Shown here piece by piece: positions 10,268 through 20,490 of a stretch of 64,000 bases of DNA. Position 1 is the first letter of the stretch; the number at the start of each line of letters is the position of its first letter. A program made the translations under genes and the position numbers. The notes under the pieces are model-generated. The model was not told where the DNA came from. It searched no databases and saw nothing but the letters and a program-made list of their open reading frames with translations. Origin of the DNA: Helicoverpa zea. Its lineage: Eukaryota > Arthropoda > Insecta > Lepidoptera > Noctuidae. The stretch lies in the NCBI RefSeq assembly GCF_022581195.2, contig NC_061465.1:5582501-5646500 (forward strand). The letters are read 5' to 3'.

Positions 10268-13200
10268 AGCCGTGCAGCTTCCGGTTTCGAATAGGGCTGA
10301 CCCATATCATCCCGTGGGTGTCGTAAGAGGCGACTAAGGGAAAAAAACTATGGACCCGTGCATAGTATTCAGCACCATGGGTCGACCCTCAGGCGGAGGG
10401 AAAACCGCCAACAATAGCATTCCCAAGGAGGGTTGACGTCAGGCAGGCGGCCGGTCATAAAAATATAGCCAAATCGATTTGCAATATGTCAAGTATATTA
10501 GATGTGAGTGATAGAGCTAGGGCGTACCCCCCAGGCGACGCGCAGGGGCAGCACCCGGCCCCTGTGGGAAGTGGACAAGGGTTTTTGCACCAACCCGGGC
10601 GGGGGCAATGTAAGAAGCGAGCCCGGGAAGTAAGATTGAGGTATGCAAGTTGGAATGTTGGAACGATGACTGGAAGAGCCAGAGAGTTAGCGGATGTGTT
10701 AAAGAGAAGACGAATAAATGTGGCATGTTTGCAAGAAACAAAATGGAAAGGTACGAAAGCTAGAGAAATTGGTGAAGGATACAAGTTTTATTATTGTGGA
10801 AGTGATGGGAAAAGGAATGGTGTAGGAGTGGTTTTAGATAAGAATCTGAAAGAGTGTGTGATGGAGGTAAAAAGAGTGAATGATAGAATAATAGTCGTGA
10901 AATTTGTGTTAGAGGATTTAATAGTAAACGTAATTAGCGTGTATGCACCGCAAGTAGGATGTGATGAACGAATGAAAGAAAAATTTTGGGAGGACTGGGA
11001 TGCAGTTATGATGAATGTGCCAGTAAATGAACAAGTATTTGTCGGGGGAGACTTTAATGGCCATGTTGGCAGATTGAGAGGGAAGTATGAAAGAGTGCAT
11101 GGAGGGTGGGGGTTTGGTTGCCAGAACGACGAGGGTGAAGCCCTGTTGCAATCGGCTACTGCGTTTGATCTGGCAGTGGTCAACACGTGGTTCCAGAAGA
11201 ACACAGAACACATGGTCACCTATAAAAGCGGTCCACATGCCACACAAATTGATTACTTTTTGGTTAGACGCAGTAATTTGAAGAACATAAAAGATTGTAA
11301 GGTTATACCAGGTGAAAGTGTAGTCTCGCAACACAGACCCCTTGTTATGGAAGTAGTGTTCACAATAAAGTCAATAAAGGGCAAAGAGAAGTTACCTCCA
11401 AACATAAAATGGCACAGGTTGGAAAAGGCCGATTTGGCGGAAGAATTTAGAAATGCGGTTGTAGATAAGATGATTGAAATGGGAGATATGAATGAAAGGA
11501 GTGTGAATGAGTGTTGGAGTGAAATGGCAATGACTATAAGAATGACAGCAAGAAGAATTTTAGGAGAATCGAAAGGAAAAGGTGTGATAAAGAAAGAAAC
11601 ATGGTGGTGGTCTACAGAAGTTCAAGAGGTGTTGAGAGAAAAGAAAGTGAAGTTCAAGGAATGGCAGAGGACACACGAGAATAATGAATGTGAAAAGGCA
11701 GAAAAGAAAAATGAATATGATGCATGGAAGAAAAAAGCTAAAAAGACCGTGGCTGTTGCAAGAGCAAAAGCACACGAGAAACTATATGATGCTCTAGATA
11801 GCCCGGCAGGCCAAAAAGACCTGTACCGGTTAGCTAAATCTAGAGAGAGAATGACGAGGGATGTAAGCAAAATTAAGTGTGTAAGGGATGGAATAGGAAC
11901 GGTCCTCTCGGATGACGTGAGAATAAAAGGAAGGTGGAAGGAATACTTTGAAAGACTGATGAATGAAGAAAATGAGTGGAGTGGTGTGCTCCACAATAAA
12001 CCAGTAAATGAGGGCCTAGTCAGAAACATTTGTGTGGATGAGGTAAGAAAAGCACTAAATGGAATGAAGAATGGCAAAGCATTAGGACCGGATGAAATAC
12101 CAGTGGAAGTATGGAAGCTATTGCGGATGAATGGATGGAAGTGGTTAGCTTTATTCTTCAATAAGTTGTTGCAAGAGGAAAGAATACCGGACGAATGGTG
12201 CAATAGTTACCTGGTGCCCATTTTTAAGAACAAGGGTGACGTGTTGGATTGCAACAACTATAGGGGAATAAAGTTAATGTCACATAGTATGAAAGTCTGG
12301 GAGAAAATTATTGAAAGAAGGCTGAGAGAAGAGAGTGATATCTCACGAAACCAGTTTGGTTTTATGCCTGGTCGGGGTACAACGGACGCTATATTCTGTA
12401 TTCGCCAACTGTGCGAAAAGTACAGGGGCGCACACAAAAACTTGCATATGGTGTTCGTTGACCTTGAAAAGGCATATGACCGGGTACCTCGTGAGGTTTT
12501 GTGGTGGGCCCTTAAGGAGAAAGGTATGCCAGGGAAGTATGTGCAGTTGATCCGAGCGATGTACGGCAGATGCAGTACACAAGTCCGGTCCACAGCCGGC
12601 ACTACCGCCAGTTTCAGTGTAGGCGTTGGCTTACATCAGGGGTCGGCGCTCAGTCCTTACCTCTTCCTGTTGTTAATGGACGCCCTTACAGCGGACATAC
12701 AGGAGGAGGTTCCCTGGTGTATGCTTTTCGCCGATGACATTGTTTTGGTGGGGGAGAGTGGACCAGAGGTCCAGAGCAGATTGGAAGCATGGCGGCTAAG
12801 ACTGGAGACGGTAGGGTTAAAGGTCAGCAAGAGCAAAACTGAGTATCTGCATTGCGATTTTGGCGGTATATCAAGACCCATGGCCATAACCCTAGCCGGC
12901 ATGCCCCTACCAGCCTGCTCCGACTTCCGGTACCTTGGTTCACTCGTCCAAAGTGACGGTGAGGTGGACAGGGACGTTACGCATCGGATCAATTCTGGAT
13001 GGATGAAGTGGCGACAGGTAACTAGCACTATCTGTGACCCACGGATGCCTCTCAAACTGAAGGGCAAAATCTACAAAACCGTCATAAGACCTGTCGTCCT
13101 GTATGGATCAGAGTGTTGGGCATTGAAAAAGAAGGATGAGAAAAGAGTGCATGTAGCAGAGATGAGAATGTTGAGATGGATGTGTGGTGTTACCAGAATG

Positions 13201-13520
13201 GACAAAGTGAGGAATGAGTATATCAGAGGAAGCCTGAAAGTAGCGCCAGTGACAGAGAAAATGAGAGGTCAGCGTTTGTCCTGGTATGGGCATGTGATGA
13301 GACGGTGTGAAACGCATGCTACAAAGAGTGTGCTAAGTATGAATGTGGAGGGATGGAGAGGCAGAGGTGGACCGAGGAAAAGATGGATTGATTGCCTGAA
13401 AGAAGACATGAAGCAAAAAGGAGTGGATGTAAGTATGACGTCTGACAGAGAGGAATGGAAGAAAAAGACATGTTGCGCCGACCCCAAATGACTTGGGAAC
13501 AGGGCAGGAAGATGATGATG
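10268..13520 (+). mobile_element. Full-length RTE-type non-LTR retrotransposon
   Basis: The element is bounded by an exact 15-base direct repeat, AATTTTATTTCATGC, at 10253-10267 and 13521-13535, the target-site duplication. It has a 5' leader of about 218 bases, one long ORF, and a very short 3' tail ending GGAAGATGATGATG, as is usual for RTE elements. Perfect flanking repeats and an unbroken ORF suggest a recent insertion. Confidence 0.88.
10486..13491 (+). CDS. RTE retrotransposon endonuclease/reverse transcriptase polyprotein
   Basis: One uninterrupted frame of 1001 codons. Residues from about 48 to 290 form an apurinic-type endonuclease: ASWNVGTMTGR, the catalytic LQETKW, GGDFNGH (Asp189, Asn191) and SQHRPLV near its end, where SDHR is usual. 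From about 520 to 790 lies a reverse transcriptase with FVDLEKAYDRVPR, LHQGSALSPYLF and the catalytic FADD at 748-751. A thumb-like region follows (RYLGSLVQ, GSECWALKK, LSWYGHVMRR). The protein would nick chromosomal DNA and copy its own RNA at the nick. All key residues seen are present, so the enzyme could be active. The start is the first ATG of the frame after the leader; a slightly later start is possible. The many antisense frames here are shadows. Confidence 0.9.
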   Translation: MSSILDVSDRARAYPPGDAQGQHPAPVGSGQGFLHQPGRGQCKKRAREVRLRYASWNVGTMTGRARELADVLKRRRINVACLQETKWKGTKAREIGEGYKFYYCGSDGKRNGVGVVLDKNLKECVMEVKRVNDRIIVVKFVLEDLIVNVISVYAPQVGCDERMKEKFWEDWDAVMMNVPVNEQVFVGGDFNGHVGRLRGKYERVHGGWGFGCQNDEGEALLQSATAFDLAVVNTWFQKNTEHMVTYKSGPHATQIDYFLVRRSNLKNIKDCKVIPGESVVSQHRPLVMEVVFTIKSIKGKEKLPPNIKWHRLEKADLAEEFRNAVVDKMIEMGDMNERSVNECWSEMAMTIRMTARRILGESKGKGVIKKETWWWSTEVQEVLREKKVKFKEWQRTHENNECEKAEKKNEYDAWKKKAKKTVAVARAKAHEKLYDALDSPAGQKDLYRLAKSRERMTRDVSKIKCVRDGIGTVLSDDVRIKGRWKEYFERLMNEENEWSGVLHNKPVNEGLVRNICVDEVRKALNGMKNGKALGPDEIPVEVWKLLRMNGWKWLALFFNKLLQEERIPDEWCNSYLVPIFKNKGDVLDCNNYRGIKLMSHSMKVWEKIIERRLREESDISRNQFGFMPGRGTTDAIFCIRQLCEKYRGAHKNLHMVFVDLEKAYDRVPREVLWWALKEKGMPGKYVQLIRAMYGRCSTQVRSTAGTTASFSVGVGLHQGSALSPYLFLLLMDALTADIQEEVPWCMLFADDIVLVGESGPEVQSRLEAWRLRLETVGLKVSKSKTEYLHCDFGGISRPMAITLAGMPLPACSDFRYLGSLVQSDGEVDRDVTHRINSGWMKWRQVTSTICDPRMPLKLKGKIYKTVIRPVVLYGSECWALKKKDEKRVHVAEMRMLRWMCGVTRMDKVRNEYIRGSLKVAPVTEKMRGQRLSWYGHVMRRCETHATKSVLSMNVEGWRGRGGPRKRWIDCLKEDMKQKGVDVSMTSDREEWKKKTCCADPK

Positions 13521-14133
13521 AATTTTATTTCATGCTTTTTGAAGGAGCTCCTTAATTTTTCCTTCTTTCAGTTAATTTCTTTTATTTTAAGATGGGGTCG
13601 CTCTATGCGATCTCGGCCAAAGGATGCTGTTTAACAATCCTCATAACATACTGGCTCTGGGAGAATTGCACAGATTGAGGAAACATAAACCTTTGGTCAT
13701 TCTAGATTTTCAGCGAAGATATAAATCGGTTTATCCGTTTCATTCCGGCATTCCAGGGTTTCATCCGCCACATCCCATTTCCAGTATCAGGTTCTCGTCA
13801 ATTGAAGAGAACTAGTCAAGACAAATTCAACGAGCCCAAACTCGATGGGTTTACTAAAAGGCAGTTCAGGGTTACGTCTCCTACCTTCGTGCCCTAACAG
13901 CAGACCAGCTCAGTGGTTCCAGAAGACATTAGTGTTTCAAATTTCAGATCCCACACATGCTTGCAAGTAAACTGAGCGTGTAACATTCCTCTCACACCTA
14001 ACAAACGAGCTGATGACCTTGAAGACCTGAACCGATTTCCACCAAACATAGCTAAGAACACTCCCGAATGACACTCCTTTTAAACAAAAAAAACCGCATT
14101 ACAATCGGATCATCCGTTTGGGAGCTACGATGC

Positions 14134-14175
<42 letters not shown>

Positions 14176-14404
14176 TCAAACTTATAACACCCCGTCGTTT
14201 TTGCGTCGGGGGTTAAAAAATAACTTTAAACACTACGTAAGTACCAATTAAAGCATGTCAGACTAAACAAAATTTTGACGTGTCGACGGTTTTATTTAAA
14301 CCGTTTAAATATCTCGTAATGTTGAAACTGATTGTAATTTTTAGGATAGCTCTTTGATTTTATCTAGCCAAACATAAGAAATGGCAATAAAAGTTGATTA
14401 TCTG

Positions 14405-14530
14405 TAAAATCTGATTTTTTATGCAATAAATGTGAAAAAGTGCCCATCCCTCCCCTACCTCCCCTAAAGTATGAAATGACATTTTGAATCGAAGTGAAAT
14501 GCGAGTTGTTGTTCGAATTTTATAGAATCG
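14405..14530 (+). mobile_element. Right end of a PIF/Harbinger-family element
   Basis: From GATTTTTTATGCAATAAATG to ATTTTATAGAATCG it matches 37840-37968, the right end of the Harbinger with a nuclease gene. With the left part at 7806-8955 it frames a composite of about 6.7 kb, into which the foldback and then the RTE appear to have gone. Confidence 0.6.
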
Positions 14531-15810
14531 CAGGACTGATCCCACTAACTCGATATGTAAATAAGTAGCTACCAAGATAACTCTTGACATTTCTTTTATA
14601 CCTACAGTGTATATAATAATTGTGATCCAACAAACAATGTGTATAGTTTTGTTGGACATTAGGTATGTACCTTATATAACTTAGAAAGTACCTTTTGATC
14701 AATAAATAATAATAAATACGTGATTCACTCACGACCTTGTGTACCGCAGCGGAAGGCCTTCGCGGTGCGATTATAATGCGATGAATTTTGAATATCGCAT
14801 TCGATTTTTCCCACCAAGTTCCACTCTGTTTTCCGTATGAGTGTATTCATATGAATTTCTTAGCGTCCAATGTAAAATAAGACACACTTCGCCAGAAATT
14901 ACAGTGATCTGCGGTGGCATCTGTGTATGTATTGTGCATTTTATTCTTATACACAGCAACTTGTAGCTTAGTGGCATATTAACATCAAAAAATGTGACAA
15001 ACCATGTCCTACCCAAACAATTTGTGAAGGAAAAATACTTCAGATTAATAAACCATTCTGACAGCGTACTAAATGATATATTTTATTTGCAAATAGATTT
15101 TATATTACCTATCATTTTATCAAGATCTTCCTAGACATCAGTCTGTGATTTAATTAATCTACAGGTCTTATCAACATAATGATGCCATACAAAGTCCATG
15201 TCTATGTTATCTTTGGCGCTTTGGCACGGTTCAGCACGCTTGCTGTGCCTACTTTAAGTTTGATTACACCTTATAGCTAGTTAAAATCTGGTAATAACTT
15301 GATTATAATAAATGGGTTGAGTTTTATACTTTAGAATTCTACCTATTTATATTCTATTTATTTGTTGTCAATCGCAATGCCTTTAAGCGTTCCCGCACAT
15401 TGCAGAATAAACAGTCAGCTATCAGTTGGTTAAGTAGGTATTTTTTCAAAGAACATTGTCAATCTATAAAAAAAATTTTTGGTCCTTCTTATTCTGGCCA
15501 ACTGTCATCTCCATACTGATTCATGAGCCCGAAAAATTAAAAGGGGCCGGTTACCTCGAGGTATACCAGGACTCGTGACTTGGTCTAAATTGAGGGTCCT
15601 TCCTATGTAGTCATACACTTAATACGTATCAAGAATACTCGTAGTATTTCGAATGAAACAAAATCACTAGTCTATACTTCACTTAAAACATTTCTCATGG
15701 CAAACGTAAACTTAATTCTTTCTAAATATGATTTTAGTGCCGCATTCATTAAAACACCATAAATATACTTCATGTACTACATTTTAATGTACGTCAAGTA
15801 ATAAAACTTT
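14531..15810. other. Intergenic DNA upstream of the copy 3 stop
   Basis: AT-rich with short frames only. No gene or structured repeat is recognised over about 1.3 kb. Confidence 0.45.
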
Positions 15811-17099
15811 TTAGAGACGTTGGTTGATCCAGCTGATGTAGGAGGTAACTCTGGCGAAGGCAGCGGGGGAACCGACTTGGCAACCACGGGCTGATCCGAA
15901 GGAAGTTACTCCGATCTGTAGTAAAGAAAAAAGTGTTAATATGTCTCGAATATTGTAGGTTCAGGAAAGCTCAATTCGTGAATTCTTTATGCAAAAAAGA
16001 ATTAGTTCTATAACTTATGTAATAAAGTTATGTAATAACGAGCGTATTTACCAAAATGCGTCTGTTGTTGCTGTTAACAACAAGAGGACCGCCGGAGTCA
16101 CCCTGGCAAGTGCTTCTGCCGTTGGCGCCGCTGGTGCAAATGTTGGAAGACTGGATGATGCCGGGGAAGGACTGACTGCATACAGCGTTGGTGATCACGG
16201 GCAGGTTAACGTGTCTAAGATTGCCATCAATAACTCCGCCATCACGGGCAAGACCGAAGCCAGATGCAGTAGCGGTGGCACCGTTAAACTGATTGTTCAG
16301 CTCGTTTCCAGAAGGCAGGGCAATAGGAGCGATGTTACCTGTGGGTAAATACAATGGAATATATTAATGAGTAATTTATCACAGGTTTTTATTAAGTTGA
16401 TACAAAAATTTATAAAGGCTGATTATTTCAAAAAGAAAAAAAAAGATAATTAATTATTTGTTTAGTGGACCATTGCGTGAGCTGTAATATAAGATTTTTT
16501 TTGAATTTCAATATCTCACTTACCAGAAAAACCAACGTTGGAAGGCAAGTTGATTATGGCGATATCGTTGCGCACAAGATTAGGGTTCCAGCTGCCGTGC
16601 ATGACCACGCTAGCGGTGTTCAGTCTGGTGCCACCGCTGTAAAGACGAACTGATCCGAGGACAACTGTGAAACTCCTAGCCTGGTTGCGACCATCGAACC
16701 AGCAGTGAGCGGCGGTAAGAACCCTTCTGTTGTTAAGCAAAGAACCACCGCAGACACCCTGTCCGCTAGCGAAGGCAGCGAGAAGACCAGCCTGTAAAAG
16801 ATGGATTATTTAGTCCTTGAGCCTAAAGACTTTCATGCATCAACTTTCTTCAAAGTGACAACCAAAATTACCTGGTAAGGGAATGCACCGAGACTGGAAG
16901 TAGAGCCACCGACAATTCTGGACGGGTTGCGGTCAGCTTCCTCCTCAGCTGCACGGATCTTCTCAGCCAAAGGAATTCCAATCTTGGTGTGATAATCGTA
17001 GGCGGTAATGTCTTCGAGGTCGATCACATCCTCGAGGTCGATGTTCCGCGCGGAGACGACCGCGGCGAAAGCCAATAGAGTCACAGCCAAGAGTTTCAT
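15811..17099 (-). CDS. Chymotrypsin-like serine protease, copy 3 (intron 3 absent)
   Basis: Secreted S1A protease precursor of 295 residues in four exons: 17099-16872, 16791-16524, 16338-16052 and 15915-15811. As in copy 2, exons 3 and 4 are fused without trace of the intron. Signal peptide 1-17, propeptide, activation after Arg61. Catalytic His105, Asp152 and Ser247 are present, with Ser at position 189. The end reads ISWINQRL. The 80-base intron 1 is almost the same as in copies 1 and 2, whereas introns 2 and 4 have diverged. Copies 2 and 3 are separated by 9 kb of nested transposons, so the loss of intron 3 came before those insertions or was spread by conversion. Likely a midgut chymotrypsin. 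Confidence 0.93.
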
Positions 17100-17144
17100 G
17101 TTGCCGATTCAAACAAACGAATGATGTTACTATTCTGCAGTGGA

Positions 17145-17171
17145 TATTTATATATTTTGATAAAAAGATAA
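17145..17171 (-). promoter_or_regulatory. Core promoter of protease copy 3
   Basis: TATAAATA on the minus strand at 17145-17152, 46 bases before the ATG, followed upstream by TGATAA (17158-17163) and AGATAA (17166-17171). Confidence 0.7.
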
Positions 17172-17872
17172 CTTTATGATTATGAGTTATTTGATTTCAT
17201 TATTTATTTTTATCAACGGGATTATTAGAAATCTTTATACCTACATCCTTTATTTTAAAATTGGCCACCTGAATGAGTTGTCTTTTTACCCTACCTATTT
17301 CATTTAGTGCCTATATTTTTAATAATAATTATTAAAACAAGTAATTGGAATGATTAAAAAAACACGTATTGGTTTATAGATTAAAAGAGTCTATGCGCAA
17401 AAATAATGACAGAATAGGCACTAAATTAAATATGGTAAAAGGACAACTTATTCAAGTGGCTAGTTTTCAAATTTTTATTTTTTTATTTACCCCTTACAAA
17501 ATCTATACCATTATTATCTATAGTACTCTCTGCCACCTTTGTTCATTCTAAAAGTAACAACATAAAAATTATATCACGTCACATTTTTTTCTACCCTCAA
17601 ATATTTATTTTTAAGAATCATTCTTAATTACTGATCTTTAGTGTTACATTACTTGTTTAGTTTAAGAGATATTTGTCGTTTAACTCGAATAAAACTATAA
17701 AGGCATATACTTATAGTGGGTGATTTATTACAAAATTATCATAAGATGGGCCATCGTGGACATGTCATTAAAGATTCATCTTCTGATTCCCACTTGGTTT
17801 TTTTTCCAGACGTCACCAAGGATATTGGGACGAAAATATTATGTTGGGAGACTACTGCAGTGTGATTCTATA
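17172..17872. other. Intergenic AT-rich DNA
   Basis: Nothing beyond short AT-rich frames is seen between the copy 3 promoter and the next transposable element. Confidence 0.45.
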
Positions 17873-18081
17873 AGACTTCGCTCTAAACTTCGCATCTGAA
17901 TCCGCCATTATTTACTACTCTAGCGCTACTCTTGCGAGCATGTTTGCGAGTTGAACTGAATTAAACTCGAGATTTTGACAGATAAAGTATGAGATGACTT
18001 TTAGAACGTTTTGAACCGAATGTGAAGTGAGAGTGAATAGCGAAGTGAAATGCGAGCTGTTGTCTGAATTTTATAGAATCG
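17873..18081. mobile_element. Harbinger-family MITE
   Basis: The ends GATTCTATAAGACTTCGCTC and ATTTTATAGAATC are inverted and match the termini of the Harbinger copies at 7806 and 37968. The interior shares ACTCTAGCGCTACTCTTGCG with 8200 and 35235. About 209 bases, no ORF. Confidence 0.65.
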
Positions 18082-18178
18082 ACGTACTGCTGGTTTACAT
18101 TAAGAGAAACCGATTCCGACCCCTATATATATTCTGGTCCATTTTATAGTTTTTTTTTAATAGTTTACCTATTAATAC

Positions 18179-19126
18179 ATATATATGTTACAGCCAAAGT
18201 GATTAAATATATATTATACACAATGACTGGTCATTGTATATAATACCCAAATTGACTAGACAGTGTGATAGATTAATCACTTTATCTGGATCTAATTCAT
18301 AATAGCTGGTCAAAGTTAGCCAAAGTAATAAATATGGTATAATCGTCTGACTACTTACTTACTAATTCCTAGAAACGGCTAAGTTATTATCGACTGTTTA
18401 TATGATAAATCATCAAATGATTCCTCCCACTGTGGGAGAGCAGCGTGAGGGACTCAGAGAGCGTGAGCGTGAGCGTGCAGTGTGAGGTCAGACTGTTAGT
18501 GGCTTAAACCCACGCGTTGAACAACGCGCGCCGCCGTGACGGGTCCGTGTCTCCCAGGAGACGGAAGGCCGATAAGGCACCCGAACTCATCGCACAGCCT
18601 CACGTCTACGGTGGCTGGGAGTCGTCTCTCGACCACACAGAAGGAGACGATGGCATCTCAGTACCTCTCGCCCCGGACCTTGGCTGAACCAGGGCCGGGT
18701 GCGAGAGGTCGCCGCTGCCGACTCGACTGCCTCGACGAGGACACGGCGGTGCCCTTCCCGGGCACGGCACACTCCGGGCCATCGGTACATTGGCCCGAGC
18801 CACACTTCAAGTGGCTCGGGCCACTGTTCACTGTTCTTAGGGGGGACTTTTCGCTACTATTATGGGGTGCAATGTGCTAACTAGCCTTTTTCGAATTATA
18901 TTAAGGTCAGCACCAGGCACTTTAGTTAGTTAACATGAAATAATAATCTTTACCTACTTGTTTTATTACATTATCTAAGTCTATGGAGATATTATATAAA
19001 ATTGCTAGTTAATGTGATTAATTCTGTGTCAATTATCACTTTATCCAAATTGAGTAGATATTATAAATAATAGCTAGATAATATGTATAATATGCGGACT
19101 TATTACTTTGGCTGTAACATATATAA
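18179..19126. mobile_element. Terminal-inverted-repeat element with a GC-rich core
   Basis: The 20-base sequence ATATATGTTACAGCCAAAGT at 18181-18200 is repeated exactly inverted at 19105-19124. AT-rich flanks enclose a GC-rich block at about 18440-18880 that contains CGCGCCGCCGTGACGGGTCC and a perfect 13-base-pair hairpin (18791-18803 with 18811-18823). Several open frames of up to 114 codons overlap on both strands in the block, as expected of GC-rich DNA, and none shows a known domain. It may be a non-autonomous DNA transposon that picked up foreign DNA. Confidence 0.5.
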
Positions 19127-19191
19127 TACAGTTCCAAATGTGGACTTGATTTTTTTTTAATATTATCTACTAAAGACTACCTAAAGAAAGA

Positions 19192-20490
19192 TACGAGGGC
19201 GGGTCAAAAAGTCCGTGACTTTTGGAATAAAACACAGATTTTTTGATAAATAAATCATTTTATTTTTCAACGTAGTCCCCCTTGAGCTCTATACACTTTG
19301 TCCAACGCTTCTCCAATTTTTTTATCCCTTCCAAAAATTAGAATTTGTCGAGGTCCTCAAAATAGGCCCTTGTTTGCGAGATGACTTCATCATTGGAGTC
19401 AAATCTTTTTCCACCAAGCCATTTCTTCAGGTTTGGGAACAAGAAGTAGTCACTCGGAGCCAAATCTGGAGAATAGGGCGGATGAGGGAGCAATTCATAG
19501 CCGAATTCATGGATTTTTGCCATGGCAACTGCACATGTGTACTTGCATTGTCTTGGTGGAAAAAAACTTTTTTCTTGGCCAAATGATTTCGGTTTTTTTT
19601 TCAAATCGTATTTGAAGCGGTAGGTAATAAGGTGGCATAATATTCCCCATTGATTGTTCTTCCCTTTTGAAGGTAGTCAATGTGGATTATCCCGCGTGCA
19701 TCCCAAAAAACAGTCGCCATAACTTTATTGGCTGACAAACTCACCTTGGCCTTCTTTGGTGCCGATTCACCCTTAGAAACCCACTGTTTTGACTGTTTTT
19801 TGGTCTCTGGTGTGTTGTGATGGATCCATGTTTCGTCCACTGTTACAAAACGGCGCAAAAACTCCTCCATATTGCGATCAAACAACGCCAAACCTTCCTG
19901 TGAAGTTGTTACACGATTGCGTTTGTGGTCGACTGTGAGCAAACGCGGCACCCATCTTGCGGAAAGCTTTCTCATGCCCAAGTGATCATTCAAAATTGAA
20001 ACCATTGAGCCATGCGAGATCCCTACGGCTTCCACAATCTCTTGCACTTTCAATCTTCGGTCGGCCAACACCATACCGTGGATTTTTTCGATTGTTTCGG
20101 GTGAAGAGACTTCAACTGGGCGTCCAGGGCGTTCGGCATCTTCAGTGCTTATACGGCCACAACGAAATTCAGTAAACCACTTTTTTACGATTGAAATCAA
20201 TGGTGCAGAGTCCCCATAGTATTTATCAAGCTTAGCCTTGGTTTCGATAATGGTTTTTTTTCGCAAAAAATAATGCTTAATGAGCACACGAAATTCACTT
20301 TGTTCCATTGTTTCCTCAGATTACTGGGTAGTCTGATAAAGATAGCTGTCAAACACAATCTAACTGACGCAGCAAGTTCAAATTTTGTCAGGAGTCACCT
20401 CATAGATGCCTGTTAACAGGAGTAGTGTTGCTTTTTCAGTAAAGAGGTCAGAAATTCAAAAAGTCACGGACTTATTGACCCGCCCTCGTA
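19192..20490 (-). mobile_element. mariner transposon, degraded
   Basis: The termini CGAGGGCGGGTCAAAAAGTC and, inverted, CGAGGGCGGGTCAATAAGTC are flanked by TA, the mariner target. At about 1.3 kb the length is that of a full mariner. The transposase inside is broken. Confidence 0.88.
19260..20308 (-). pseudogene. mariner transposase, frameshifted
   Basis: The first 235 codons (20308 to about 19604) are open: an N-terminal helix-turn-helix region (LIKHYFLRKKTIIE, VKKWFTEFRCGR, then RPGRPVE) and the first catalytic Asp in TVDETWIHH. After that the frame shifts at a run of T around 19590. The HQDNA motif carrying the second Asp is recognisable near 19545 in another frame, and a further shift leads to YSPDLAPSDYFLFPNLKKW with the third Asp. 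An in-frame TAA at 19338-19340 interrupts the last part before the normal end at 19260. The protein would have been about 349 residues. It cannot make active transposase now. Confidence 0.88.

Larger units (their letters stand above)
9058..14217. mobile_element. Large foldback element with inverted arms, carrying an RTE
   Basis: The left arm (about 9058-9955) and right arm (about 10083-14217, minus the RTE at 10268-13520) are inverted copies. Both outer ends read as TTAACCCCCGACGCAAAAACG in opposite orientations. A TG microsatellite at 9101-9129 mirrors an AC microsatellite near 14138-14168. The left arm carries a roughly 75-base direct duplication (9725-9875) that the right arm lacks. The central spacer is about 120 bases. 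I see no transposase, so it is probably non-autonomous. Confidence 0.7.

Noticed and set aside
10455..13487. Long antisense frames under the RTE ORF
   Set aside because: Frames such as 11622-12203 and 12657-13067 on the minus strand have low-complexity Ser/Phe/His-rich content and are shadows of the RTE polyprotein.
16465..16653. Plus-strand frames opposite protease exons
   Set aside because: These, and similar frames at 1689, 2122, 5483, 15989, 57298, 57960 and 62718, are antisense shadows of minus-strand exons whose sequence is constrained by the protease code.
18536..18884. Frames of up to 114 codons in the GC-rich island
   Set aside because: Overlapping frames on both strands are expected in GC-rich DNA; none has a domain, a signal peptide or splice partners.
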